Of a DNA stretch of 48,225 nucleotides, positions 35,654 through 43,837 are shown one piece after another. Under the pieces are notes generated by a model. The model worked only from the letters and a program-made list of their open reading frames with translations. It was not told where the DNA came from and ran no database searches. Origin of the DNA: Leptospiraceae bacterium (GTDB taxonomy: Bacteria > Spirochaetota > Leptospiria > Turneriellales > Turneriellaceae); the NCBI GenBank assembly GCA_020440825.1, contig JAGRNJ010000021.1, positions 1 through 48,225 of the forward strand, given 5' to 3'. Each line of letters opens with the position of its first letter. The stretch's first letter is position 1. A program made the position numbers and the translations under genes.

Positions 35654-36015
35654 AAAATCAAAACTGGAACAGTGTCGATGAGTCACAACTCAAGATATCC
35701 ATACAAAGCTGGCCCGAACATAAAGCACCCGAGACTTTGCGTCATCGACTTACCCTGCTAATGCAGGCACCTGGATTACAAATCTGGCATCTGGTAGTTT
35801 CGCTATTGTTGATTATCGTATTTCCGCCGGTATTTGCTCGTTTTAGCAGAAATCTATCTTTTGATTTGAGCAGCACATGGCATATTAGTATGTACATCAT
35901 TGCAGGTGTCGTTGCGTTTTTATTAATAGCAGCTGCTGTTGTTCAGTATATGTATGAACTGGAAAGCGGTAGAAGACATTTGCCGAAATTTTTCGCTGGA
36001 TACTTGAAGAAGTAA
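35650..36015 (+). CDS. Putative membrane anti-sigma factor
   Basis: A 121-residue protein overlapping the sigma gene by four bases. The cytoplasmic N-terminus (about 1-40; ESQLKISIQSW, ETLRHRLTLLMQ) could bind the sigma factor; two membrane helices follow (42-64 and 80-102), then a short basic tail. The zinc anti-sigma motif HxxxCxxC is absent, so it would be a non-ZAS type or simply an associated membrane protein. The assignment is from the tight coupling with the sigma gene and the topology, not from sequence homology. Confidence 0.6.
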   Translation: MKNQNWNSVDESQLKISIQSWPEHKAPETLRHRLTLLMQAPGLQIWHLVVSLLLIIVFPPVFARFSRNLSFDLSSTWHISMYIIAGVVAFLLIAAAVVQYMYELESGRRHLPKFFAGYLKK

Positions 36016-36100
36016 TCAGGGAAAATTGCAGTACGCATTCAGCAAGATTGCTCAAATGTATTTTGACTTCAGGTAATTCGAGTAAAGATTTTGTCAAACC

Positions 36101-36445
36101 TTAATCGGCGAGGGCTTCATCAAGGGTTTCGTAAATTAAAAAATGCTGGTCTGATTTTGTCAACTTGAACACCATTGCAATGGTATGGTTTATACCCACA
36201 AGGACAAACTCGCCTGCATAGGCTGCAATATCTTTCTGTAATTGGAACAAGGAGCCCATAGCAGAACTATCGAGATATTGAACACTGGAAAGTACAAGTA
36301 CAATCTTGGGGGGTCTTTTCTGAATAATTTTACCCATTTGTTCCCTAAAATCAGGAATATGGTACATATGCAGCTGGCCTACAATTACCTTAACGATCTT
36401 TGTAGAGCCTTGGTCTTCAACTTCAATTAGAGCTTCTTCTTCCAT
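36101..36445 (-). CDS. STAS-domain anti-sigma-factor antagonist
   Basis: A 114-residue single STAS domain (SpoIIAA/RsbV type). Core strands TKIVKVIVGQLHMYHIPDF and PPKIVLVLSSVQYLDSSAMG are readable; the phosphorylation site in these proteins is the serine after D59, here S60. In partner switching the dephosphorylated form binds an anti-sigma kinase. No RsbW-like kinase is adjacent. It is divergent from the second STAS gene. A promoter TTGACG-17-TATGCT (36498-36470, minus) would give an 18-base leader. Confidence 0.88.
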   Translation of the reverse strand: MEEEALIEVEDQGSTKIVKVIVGQLHMYHIPDFREQMGKIIQKRPPKIVLVLSSVQYLDSSAMGSLFQLQKDIAAYAGEFVLVGINHTIAMVFKLTKSDQHFLIYETLDEALAD

Positions 36446-36521
36446 CTGGTTTACTGCCGAACTTCAAACAGCATAAACAATACATTTCTTAACGTCAAGG
36501 AAAAATGTGCCTATTCCTAGA

Positions 36522-36539
36522 CGGTTTAGTTGTAAACCG
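36522..36539. other. Hairpin between divergent STAS genes
   Basis: CGGTTTA (36522-36528) pairs with TAAACCG (36533-36539) across a four-base loop. It sits between the promoter of the minus-strand STAS gene (TTGACG at 36498) and a plus-strand TTGAAA-18-TAAAAT promoter (36541-36570), so it could be an operator acting on both. Confidence 0.4.
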
Positions 36540-36540
36540 C

Positions 36541-36570
36541 TTGAAAAAATGCTTGCAGCATGAATAAAAT
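36541..36570 (+). promoter_or_regulatory. Promoter of the second STAS gene
   Basis: TTGAAA (36541-36546) and TAAAAT (36565-36570) are separated by 18 bases; the start would be about 36577, giving a leader of about 55 bases before ATG 36633. This is a normal-leader promoter, unlike most in the window. Confidence 0.5.
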
Positions 36571-36632
36571 ATTCAGATATAGTCAACGGCCGTTTGGTAT
36601 GGCAGACGTCGAATATCTGTATGAATAGTAAC

Positions 36633-36974
36633 ATGAAAACAAAGACTAAGAAAAAGAACGACATCTTTACCATAGAGATCGACGGTCCTATTAAGTCTGG
36701 TATGGAGTTTGATCTCGCGGATGAACTCGAAGCCTGCCTGCATGATAGCGAAGTTCCCAAAATTGTGGTCGACATGAAGAAAGTTCCATTCATCAATTCG
36801 GCTGCCTTGGGTATTTTCCTTAACATTTTCAAAGAAGTAGAAAAGAGAAATGGACGTTTTGGTCTTTGCTCAATCAGCAGTGATGTTGACAATCTGTTAG
36901 AAATCACTAAGCTAAGCTCTGTTCTTGAGATTTTCAAGAACCAAGAAGATGCTATAGACTCTTTTACCGACTGA
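36633..36974 (+). CDS. STAS-domain protein, SpoIIAA-like
   Basis: From ATG 36633 the protein has 113 residues; in-frame codons at 36594 (TTG) and 36621 (ATG) are possible. One STAS domain: IFTIEIDGPIKSGMEFDLAD, then KIVVDMKKVPFINSAALGIF. The usual D-S pair is N55-S56 here; the phosphoacceptor serine is kept but the preceding aspartate is replaced by asparagine, which may alter control by phosphorylation. An MFS gene starts four bases after the stop, so both may be read together. Confidence 0.85.
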   Translation: MKTKTKKKNDIFTIEIDGPIKSGMEFDLADELEACLHDSEVPKIVVDMKKVPFINSAALGIFLNIFKEVEKRNGRFGLCSISSDVDNLLEITKLSSVLEIFKNQEDAIDSFTD

Positions 36975-36978
36975 TTGC

Positions 36979-38163
36979 TTGGCTGTTTATTCAATATGGA
37001 ATTTTATATTTTTCCTGGGAATGGGGTTGTTTGTACCTCATTTCTCCCCATTTGTATACTCTGATCTCAAAGTAGAAGAACCCGGGGTACTTTTTTTCTT
37101 TTCACAGTTGGCGTTTCCCGCTGGTGCCTTGTTATTCGGAACTTTGAGCGATAAAACGCTGCATATTCGAAGATATCTTGTAATCCAGATTGTCTTGACT
37201 TCAGTGTTTTTAACCGCTTTTGGCCTTACAAAAGCAGGATCCTTGATACAGGCCACAATTTATATTTCCCTGATGCACTTTTTTATTGCCGGAATCAATC
37301 CTCTCATAAATGTTTCTTACTTACAGAATAATCTACCTTCTGAGAAGCTGGGGCAGGTTAGAATGTATGGCACAATCGGATTTCTTATACCCAATATCGT
37401 AACTGTTTTTTTCCCGGTTTCCAGAATCATTCTACTGATCCTGGCTGCAGGATTTATGGCTTTAAGTTTAAGCTTGATTTATTATTTACCTTCAGGTCGC
37501 TCATTGAGAAGCCAAAATCAGCAAAAGGTAGAATTTAAACAACTGTTAAGGCTGCTTTTTTCACCTTTGTTTCTGTTCTTTTTATTCATCATGTTTCTTT
37601 TTTATTTCCAATTTGCACCTGCTGAATTCATTGTCAGCGAATATCTTCGAGAAATCAAAATTCAAGCATGGAATATCCCCTTAGATTCTGTCTCCTTAGC
37701 CTGGGTTCTCTCTGCCTGCTCTGAAATTTTCTTTTTCTCAATTTCGCCTTTTATATTGAAACGAACAGGTTCGTTGGGTATGATTGCCGTTGCGGTTTTA
37801 TTTGGAATGCTAAGATATACTTTAATGATTCTGATTCTGCCCGGCTCTCTTTGGCTTATTTTTATCCAGATTCTGCATGGCTGGCACTATGGCCCGGCTT
37901 ATCTCGGTTCAGTTTTGCATGCAGGTGAAAAAGCTCATCCCAGCAGGCAGGCAACAGCACAGTCAGCAGTCTTGGTATTGAGTAAAGCGGCAGGAGCAGG
38001 CTGGAGCGGCCTGATATTGGGGAATCTAGCAGGGAACAATAACTTTGTGGCAGTATTCAGCATATCATTGATGGTGGCCCTTGCTGCATTATTACTGCTG
38101 GTAAGTTATTACAAAGTACAAAAGAAGATCAAGTTTTTTGTAAATGATAATCAAGTTGTATAA
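36979..38163 (+). CDS. Major facilitator superfamily transporter
   Basis: A 394-residue permease with about twelve membrane segments, starting at TTG 36979. Near the N-terminus FFLGMGLFVPHFSPF and, after helix 2, the MFS loop LFGTLSDKTLHIRRYL (G-x-x-D-R/K type), resemble LacY/NupG-like 'MFS_1_like' carriers; the second half has a long cytoplasmic loop around 180 (PSGRSLRSQNQQKVE). Substrate unknown. It is translated from TTG with no Shine-Dalgarno, four bases after the STAS stop. The 3' end overlaps argJ by 13 bases. Confidence 0.85.
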   Translation: MAVYSIWNFIFFLGMGLFVPHFSPFVYSDLKVEEPGVLFFFSQLAFPAGALLFGTLSDKTLHIRRYLVIQIVLTSVFLTAFGLTKAGSLIQATIYISLMHFFIAGINPLINVSYLQNNLPSEKLGQVRMYGTIGFLIPNIVTVFFPVSRIILLILAAGFMALSLSLIYYLPSGRSLRSQNQQKVEFKQLLRLLFSPLFLFFLFIMFLFYFQFAPAEFIVSEYLREIKIQAWNIPLDSVSLAWVLSACSEIFFFSISPFILKRTGSLGMIAVAVLFGMLRYTLMILILPGSLWLIFIQILHGWHYGPAYLGSVLHAGEKAHPSRQATAQSAVLVLSKAAGAGWSGLILGNLAGNNNFVAVFSISLMVALAALLLLVSYYKVQKKIKFFVNDNQVV

Positions 38164-39314
38164 TATGCATTAATTTTTACATATTCTTCTGTATAATCAC
38201 AACCAAAGACTGTCCAATTCTTGTTACCACAATTCAAGTCGATTCTTAAATCGAGAACTTCATTTTCATTCATATACTGACTTAAAAGATTTAACTCATT
38301 ATTGTTATACTCTTTGCCAGGGTTTCCCCAGAACAATTTAATTTTATTCGGCTTTATTTTTACTCCTGGAGTTTTTCCGATCGCCATAAAAATTCTTCCC
38401 CAATTCGGATCCCCTTTGTATATCGCTGTTTTCACCAAAGGCGAATTAATTATAGACTTTCCTATTTTTTTAGCCTCTTTCGCAGATTTAGCACCGGTTA
38501 CATGTACCCTGAACAGCTTAGTAGCACCTTCCCCATCACGAGCAAGATACTCAGTGAGTTCAGTCGCAAGGGATAAAAACTCTTGCTTGAACTTGATTAG
38601 ATCAGGTTTACCGGCGATTCCATTTGCCATTATATGCACCGTATCTGAAGTAGAAGTGTCTGAATCAACAGAAAGTGAATTAAATGTGGGAGCAATGACA
38701 TCATTCAACATTTTTTTTAATTTACCTGAAGAGATTTTTGCATCTGTAAAGAAATAACTTAACATTGTTGCCATGTTTGGCTCCAGCATACCACTGCCTT
38801 TTGCCACCCCAACCAATGTAACATCACCGATTTTTCTGTAACCGAACTTAGGAAAAGTATCAGTTGTCATTATAGAATGGGCAAATTCGACGAAGTCACA
38901 GTTATTTGCAAGCTTCTGTGGTAAATTTTCAATAGCTGAGAGAATCTTATCGATTGGCAATGGACGGCCAATAACCCCTGTTGAAGAAGGAAAAATAAGT
39001 TCAGATTTGCAATTCAGTTGAGAGGCTAACTGTTTACACACTTTAAGGGTATTTTCAAAGCCTGCCTTTCCGGTTGCAACGTTCGAGTTTTTTGAGTTAA
39101 CAATAACTGCCCGGGTTTTCCCTTTTTTAATATGCTTCTGCCCGACTAAAACAGGATTCCCTTTGATTTTATTTTTTGTGAAAACTGCTGCAGCATTGGC
39201 TTCTATGTCTGAAACTACTATACCAAGATCCAGAGTTGTGTCTTTTATACCCGCATTGGTAACATAAGTTTTATATCCTTTAGGCATTTCAGTCAAATCT
39301 GATGGTCTAAGCAT
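38151..39314 (-). CDS. argJ: Bifunctional glutamate N-acetyltransferase / ornithine acetyltransferase
   Basis: A 387-residue ArgJ. The self-cleavage site at T183 lies in GSGMLEPNMATMLSYFFTDA, cut between A182 and T183 to give alpha and beta chains with T183 as nucleophile. STGVIGRPLP (111-120), NSKNSNVATG and SLSVDSDTSTSDTV are other family blocks; the end reads GNKNWTVFGCDYTEEYVKIN. It transfers the acetyl group from N-acetylornithine to glutamate, renewing the arginine pathway. No other arg genes are near. Transcription is probably leaderless (TTGACT 34 bases upstream). Confidence 0.94.
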   Translation of the reverse strand: MLRPSDLTEMPKGYKTYVTNAGIKDTTLDLGIVVSDIEANAAAVFTKNKIKGNPVLVGQKHIKKGKTRAVIVNSKNSNVATGKAGFENTLKVCKQLASQLNCKSELIFPSSTGVIGRPLPIDKILSAIENLPQKLANNCDFVEFAHSIMTTDTFPKFGYRKIGDVTLVGVAKGSGMLEPNMATMLSYFFTDAKISSGKLKKMLNDVIAPTFNSLSVDSDTSTSDTVHIMANGIAGKPDLIKFKQEFLSLATELTEYLARDGEGATKLFRVHVTGAKSAKEAKKIGKSIINSPLVKTAIYKGDPNWGRIFMAIGKTPGVKIKPNKIKLFWGNPGKEYNNNELNLLSQYMNENEVLDLRIDLNCGNKNWTVFGCDYTEEYVKINAYYTT

Positions 39315-39348
39315 AAGTTCATTCTTGGATGCATATTTATACAGTCAA
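39315..39348 (-). promoter_or_regulatory. Leaderless promoter of argJ
   Basis: Minus-strand TTGACT (39348-39343) begins 34 bases before the ATG at 39314; AAGAAT (39326-39321) follows after 16 bases. A TATAAA lies in the spacer and is too near the TTGACT to be its -10. No Shine-Dalgarno. Confidence 0.5.
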
Positions 39349-39391
39349 TCGAACATATGATCGTAGATTTATCGAATTTTTTTCAATTCAC

Positions 39392-39426
39392 TGAAACAAA
39401 TCTGAATTTTGCAGGTATATGTATAT
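39392..39426 (+). repeat. 35-base block shared with 11821-11855
   Basis: The region directly before ATG 39427 is the partner of the block at 11821-11855 (26 of 35 matching, no gaps), including TGAAACAAA and AGGTAT. Sequences further upstream do not align by eye. Confidence 0.6.
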
Positions 39427-39954
39427 ATGCTATGCAATAGAAAAATTCCACGGACCAACATATTCGTTGACTACACTTGGGAAGTTAGAATTCCCAGAAA
39501 AATCTGGGAGAAGGTTAAAGAACGGGCAGACCAACAAGATGTCACATATTCATGGGTTGTTCGCTTTTGTGTATTTACCGCTTTGAAAAAAAGTAACCAA
39601 AAAAGATTCAATGAGGCTGTTGTGGAATTCCACAACAGGCGAAATATAGGCGCTACAAAAAAAGAATCTCACCACAGATTCCAAATGTGTTTGTACGGCG
39701 AAGATCAGTCATGGCTTAGAATCAGAGCCATGGAAGTCAAAACTTCCGTTACAAGCCTGATTTTAACCTCACTCCTCATGTTTCTAGACGATCTTGAAAA
39801 GTTTTCTCAATCGACGAGAACTTCAGTACAACAGGTTATTAAAGTTTTTCGCTCTTGCAATACCAAATGTGACTTCTCTTCTGAAATTCCGCTTCGATTC
39901 CATCAATTCCTGGAGCGGTTTCATTGGAACTCTACAAACACTCCCTACTGGTAA
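39427..39954 (+). CDS. Ribbon-helix-helix-like regulator paralogue B
   Basis: From ATG 39427 (175 residues) this protein aligns with 11856-12371: YSWVVRFCVFTALKK, HHRFQMCLYGEDQSWLRIRA and a SVTSLILTSLLMFLDDL tail. A TTG at 39409 in the same frame is rejected as start because the paralogue starts at the equivalent ATG. The segment CLYGEDQ...LRIRAMEV..SVTSLI is the most likely DNA-binding ribbon-helix-helix. The N-terminus differs from A after M-x-C. It stands alone between argJ (divergent) and suhB, 37 bases ahead of the latter. Confidence 0.7.
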   Translation: MLCNRKIPRTNIFVDYTWEVRIPRKIWEKVKERADQQDVTYSWVVRFCVFTALKKSNQKRFNEAVVEFHNRRNIGATKKESHHRFQMCLYGEDQSWLRIRAMEVKTSVTSLILTSLLMFLDDLEKFSQSTRTSVQQVIKVFRSCNTKCDFSSEIPLRFHQFLERFHWNSTNTPYW

Positions 39955-39991
39955 ACAATATACAGCCTGTATTTATTTGTAAGCATGCACA

Positions 39992-40792
39992 ATGGAAATT
40001 TTGACAAAAATTGAATCGATCGAGCCGGCAATAAGACAAGCCGGAGAAATTATGCTCAAATATCTGGACCAAGATAAACAAATCGAGCATAAAGAAGCAG
40101 TCAATCTTCTCACAAGAGCAGATGTCGAATGCGAACAATTACTGGTAGATTTCCTAAAAAGTAATTTTCCTGATGATGGTATACTCGCAGAAGAAGGACA
40201 TCAATACCCCTCACAAAGCGGCTTTACCTGGGTTATTGACCCGGTAGATGGTACTACCAGTTATGCACATGGCTTTCCCCAGTTTGCGGTATCTGTAGGC
40301 CTGGTAAACGACAACAACGAATCAATTGGCGGGGTCGTTTACAATCCCTACTACAAAGAAATATTTCAAGCAGCAAAAGGTCATGGGGCATCTTTAAATT
40401 CAAAACCAATTAGAGTAAGCAATGTTCCCTCATTATCCGTCGCACTGCTCGGCACAGGCTTCCCTTATAATCGGCGCGAACGAATGCCCTTACTAATGCG
40501 CCGCCTCGCAACAATATTGCACAATGTTCATGATGTCAGACGCACCGGCTCAGCGGCATTAGACATTTGTTATGTTGCCTGTGGAAGAACGGATGGATAT
40601 TTCGAAGAAGGACTAAAACCTTGGGATACTGCTGCGGCTTTATTGATTCTTGAAGAGGCGGGTGGCAAGGCCTCAAAATTTGACGGTGCAAAAGCAGATA
40701 TTTTCTTTCCCGAGCTTTGTGTTTCTAACAGCACAATTCATGCTGAGTTGATCAATCTGCTGAAAGATGCGCATCTTCGTGAAATTATTTGA
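39992..40792 (+). CDS. suhB: Inositol monophosphatase family protein
   Basis: A 266-residue Mg-dependent phosphatase of the IMPase/SuhB family. Metal ligands: E68 (AEEG), D83 and D86 (IDPVDGTTS) and D212 in KPWDTAAALLILEEAGG. It hydrolyses inositol-1-phosphate or related sugar phosphates; a CysQ-like role on PAP cannot be excluded. Neither a Shine-Dalgarno nor a TTGAC element is evident ahead of the ATG, and it may be read through from the upstream regulator gene (37-base gap). Confidence 0.88.
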   Translation: MEILTKIESIEPAIRQAGEIMLKYLDQDKQIEHKEAVNLLTRADVECEQLLVDFLKSNFPDDGILAEEGHQYPSQSGFTWVIDPVDGTTSYAHGFPQFAVSVGLVNDNNESIGGVVYNPYYKEIFQAAKGHGASLNSKPIRVSNVPSLSVALLGTGFPYNRRERMPLLMRRLATILHNVHDVRRTGSAALDICYVACGRTDGYFEEGLKPWDTAAALLILEEAGGKASKFDGAKADIFFPELCVSNSTIHAELINLLKDAHLREII

Positions 40793-40793
40793 G

Positions 40794-40839
40794 AATCTCT
40801 GAAATAGTTCATTAAGGAATTTTTCAGAGGTTACTTAAG
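40794..40839 (+). repeat. Dispersed repeat, copy 2, with hairpin
   Basis: TTTTTCAGAGGTTACTTAAG (40820-40839) is the exact reverse complement of 8638-8657. Its left part pairs with CTCTGAAA (40797-40804), forming a hairpin of about 11 pairs with one G-T and a 17-base loop, starting directly after the suhB stop. It could end suhB transcription or be the trace of a small inverted-repeat element. Confidence 0.6.
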
Positions 40840-40953
40840 AAAATTATAAAAAAAAATCAAAAACCAAAGCCGATTAGTTCCGGTACGGATTGCTTTCATT
40901 ACCAGAGCATCGACTTTGATTTGACCTACTTTTGAAAGTCTGTTCGTGATGGG

Positions 40954-42372
40954 TTACTCGAGTTCTTGCAATCCGCTGATAAAACCTTCAACAGTTTTCT
41001 TTGCATCTCCAAAGACCATCATCGTGTTGTCTTTATAGAAAAGCTCATTATCAATTCCTGCAAAACCGGGGTTCATAGACCGTTTCAACACTAGAACAGT
41101 TTTTGACTGTTCCACATTCAAGACCGGCATCCCATAAATTGGACTCGCAGGATTTTCTTTCGCAGCAGGATTCACAACATCATTTGCCCCGATTACGATT
41201 GTAATATCGGTATTGATAAAATCATCATTGATTTGATCCATATCGGCAAGAAGATCATAGTCTACGCCTGCTTCAGCGAGAAGCACATTCATATGACCAG
41301 GCATTCTTCCGGCCACAGGGTGAATTGCAAATCTCACTTTTGTCCCCTTTTTCATCAGATAGTCTGTTAGTTTTTTTACAACATGCTGGGCCTGGGAAAC
41401 AGCCATACCATACCCTGGTACGATGATAACGGTTTCTGCTACATCCATCAGCATGGCAGATTCCTCTGCAGACATACTCTTAACGGTACCCTGAATCTGA
41501 CCCGCGCCTGTGTCTGTGCCGGCGGCTGGTGCTGCCCCGAAACCACCAAACAGAACATTCGCTAACGAGCGATTCATCGCTTTGCACATGATGTTTGTGA
41601 GAATCATCCCTGATGCACCGACCAATGAACCAACCACAATTAATGCATTATTCCCGAGCACAAAACCGGTCATGGCCACTGCAATACCAGAATAAGAATT
41701 GAGCAGAGAAACAACGACCGGCATATCTGCCCCTCCGATAGGAATGACCAGAGTAACACCGAGAATTGCAGAAAGACCGCTTACAATTGCAAAATACAGA
41801 AGGGCATCAGAACCTGAACCACTCAATTCATTATACAGTAGAACACCACAGACAATGGCTGCAATCGCCATAACAAGGTTAAGAGTTTTTTGTAGAGGAA
41901 AAATCACGGCCCGGCCAGTAATAATTTCCTGCAGTTTCCCGGCCGCAACGAGACTTCCAGTAAAAGTTACCATGCCAATCAAAAATGATAACAACATAGA
42001 AACATAAACGATCATATCATCGGTTATAGCCGATTCTTTGCTGAAGTATTCAGCAGAAGCAACGAGATATGAAGATAAACCACCGAAACCATTCAGCAAA
42101 GCTACCATTTGAGGCATTCCTGTCATTTTCACAGTTTTTGCCATAACGATACCAATCACGGCACTAGCTACAAGACCTGCAGCAATCAAATCGTATCGAG
42201 AAACACTTTCGTCAAAAATACTGACCGTCGCCCCAATGGCCATGCCGATCATAGACAATAGATTGCCTCTGCGGGCGGTTTTGGGGGAGCCTAAAAACTT
42301 TATACCGAAAACAAAAGCAATAACCGAAATCAGATAAATTATATCTATAAATCCTTCAGGTAAATTAATCAT
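40954..42372 (-). CDS. pntB: NAD(P) transhydrogenase beta subunit
   Basis: A 472-residue PntB: an N-terminal region with about nine membrane helices (to roughly residue 285) forms part of the proton channel; the C-terminal domain III binds NADP(H), with VPGYGMAVSQAQHVVKKL, FAIHPVAGRMPGHMNVLLAE and IVIGANDVVNPAAKENPAS. The complex couples hydride transfer from NADH to NADP with proton entry, supplying NADPH. Start ATG 42372 has AAGGA upstream. It is last in the pnt gene group; a T-rich run near 40850 on the minus strand may be a weak terminator. Confidence 0.96.
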   Translation of the reverse strand: MINLPEGFIDIIYLISVIAFVFGIKFLGSPKTARRGNLLSMIGMAIGATVSIFDESVSRYDLIAAGLVASAVIGIVMAKTVKMTGMPQMVALLNGFGGLSSYLVASAEYFSKESAITDDMIVYVSMLLSFLIGMVTFTGSLVAAGKLQEIITGRAVIFPLQKTLNLVMAIAAIVCGVLLYNELSGSGSDALLYFAIVSGLSAILGVTLVIPIGGADMPVVVSLLNSYSGIAVAMTGFVLGNNALIVVGSLVGASGMILTNIMCKAMNRSLANVLFGGFGAAPAAGTDTGAGQIQGTVKSMSAEESAMLMDVAETVIIVPGYGMAVSQAQHVVKKLTDYLMKKGTKVRFAIHPVAGRMPGHMNVLLAEAGVDYDLLADMDQINDDFINTDITIVIGANDVVNPAAKENPASPIYGMPVLNVEQSKTVLVLKRSMNPGFAGIDNELFYKDNTMMVFGDAKKTVEGFISGLQELE

Positions 42373-42381
42373 ATTAAATCC

Positions 42382-42681
42382 TTATTTATTTTTTTTCTTG
42401 AACATTTGCAACATGCGATCAGTAACCACATATCCGCCAAAAACATTCAACCCTGCAAAAAAAACTGCAGCAAGGCCCAGTAGCGAAACCAAGTTTGACC
42501 AGCCGCCATCTCCGCCTGCTACAATCAAAGCCCCTAGAATGGTGATTCCAGAGATTGCATTTGAACCTGACATGAGAGGTGTATGCAATGTAGGTGGTAC
42601 TTTCGAAATCAATTCAAAACCAGTAAAAATTGCCAGCACAAAGACATAGATAGTTAAAATTAATGTTTGTATATCAGCCAT
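42382..42681 (-). CDS. pntAB: NAD(P) transhydrogenase alpha-2 (membrane) subunit
   Basis: A 99-residue membrane subunit from ATG 42681, with GGAG upstream; the longer frame from 42711 would overlap pntAA. About three helices: LILTIYVFVLAIFTGFELI, the PPTLHTPLMSGSNAISGITI stretch with LGALIVAGGDGG that forms part of the channel, and a final VFFAGLNVFGGYVVTDRML. Split alpha subunits are as in Rhodospirillum-type three-subunit transhydrogenases, in contrast to the fused E. coli PntA. Confidence 0.94.
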   Translation of the reverse strand: MADIQTLILTIYVFVLAIFTGFELISKVPPTLHTPLMSGSNAISGITILGALIVAGGDGGWSNLVSLLGLAAVFFAGLNVFGGYVVTDRMLQMFKKKNK

Positions 42682-42700
42682 AATGTTTCTCCTTATATTT

Positions 42701-43828
42701 TTAACGTCCAACAGACGTTTTTACGATCTGCGAAACAAGCTCACCATCTTTTAAGACTCTGGTTCGATTTACAATTTCATCATCATCTTTAAGATTGAGC
42801 TGATTATCTTTCCACAAATACGTTATCAGATTCTCCAGGTTTTTAGAATACATTCGACTCGCGCTATTCGCCATTGAACTGGTCAGATTTACCGGGCCAA
42901 TTATTTTTACGTCATTTACACGTACAGTCTCTCCTGGTTTTGAAAGTTCGACATTGCCCCCGGTCTCTACGGCCAGGTCAACAATCACACTGCCGCCTTT
43001 CATTCCTTTGACCATATCTTCTGTCACAAGAACAGGTGCTTTTTTACCGAATACCTGTGCTGTGGTAATGCAGATATCTGATTTTGCAAGATGCTTGCGT
43101 ACCAGTTCTTTTTGTTTGGCCAAAAACTCAGGGGTTGCTTCTTTTGCATAACCCTGCTCATCTTGCATACTCGCATCAATTTCCATCTCAACAAATTTGC
43201 CACCCAGACTTTCAACCTGCTCCTTTACTGCAGGACGCACGTCAAAAACTTCTACAATCGCTCCCAAGCGTCGAGCAGAAGCAATTGCCTGTAAACCTGC
43301 AACCCCGGCACCTAAAATCAGTACTCGAGCCGGTTGAATGGTGCCTGCGGCAGTCATGAGCATGGGAAAAAATTTTCCAAATTCATATGCAGCCAAAAGT
43401 ACAGCCTTATAGCCGGCAATAGTCGCCATTGAACTTAAAACGTCCATTGATTGAGCCAATGTTGTACGTGGAATGAACTCCATTGCAAAGGCACTGATCT
43501 TCTTTGCCCCCAGTTTATCTAATGATGAAATATTTTGAATAGGATCCAAAATTGCAAACAACAAGGCACCGTCTTTTAAATTCTGAATCTCAGAATCAGT
43601 TGAGGGATGCCTCACTCTGCAAATAATATCACAGCCAGCAAGTGCTGCAGAGTCAACTAACGTTGCTCCCGCTTCGATATATTCGTCATCTGTGAAGTGT
43701 GCAGACTCTCCTGCTCCTTTTTCTACTGCAATGGTGAATCCTTTTGATATAAGTTTTTTTACAGATTCGGGAATCAACCCGACTCTGCGTTCACCTTCCA
43801 GTATTTCTTTCGATACCCCGATTTTCAT
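42701..43828 (-). CDS. pntAA: NAD(P) transhydrogenase alpha-1 (NAD-binding) subunit
   Basis: A 375-residue domain-I protein, cytoplasmic. It begins KIGVSKEILEGERRVGLIPE, has AGTIQPARVLILGAGVAGLQ with AIASARRLGAIVEVFDVRP (the NAD Rossmann, near 160-200), and SVIVDLAVETGGNVELSKPG near its end. It binds NAD(H) and delivers hydride to domain III of PntB. AAGGAGAG precedes the ATG. It is related to alanine dehydrogenase, but the three-gene order settles the call. Confidence 0.95.
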   Translation of the reverse strand: MKIGVSKEILEGERRVGLIPESVKKLISKGFTIAVEKGAGESAHFTDDEYIEAGATLVDSAALAGCDIICRVRHPSTDSEIQNLKDGALLFAILDPIQNISSLDKLGAKKISAFAMEFIPRTTLAQSMDVLSSMATIAGYKAVLLAAYEFGKFFPMLMTAAGTIQPARVLILGAGVAGLQAIASARRLGAIVEVFDVRPAVKEQVESLGGKFVEMEIDASMQDEQGYAKEATPEFLAKQKELVRKHLAKSDICITTAQVFGKKAPVLVTEDMVKGMKGGSVIVDLAVETGGNVELSKPGETVRVNDVKIIGPVNLTSSMANSASRMYSKNLENLITYLWKDNQLNLKDDDEIVNRTRVLKDGELVSQIVKTSVGR

Positions 43829-43837
43829 AAGCTCTCC

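Noticed and set aside
39331..39342. TATAAA near the argJ start as a -10 box with a long leader
   Set aside because: No -35 at suitable distance; the TTGACT at -34 with AAGAAT fits better.
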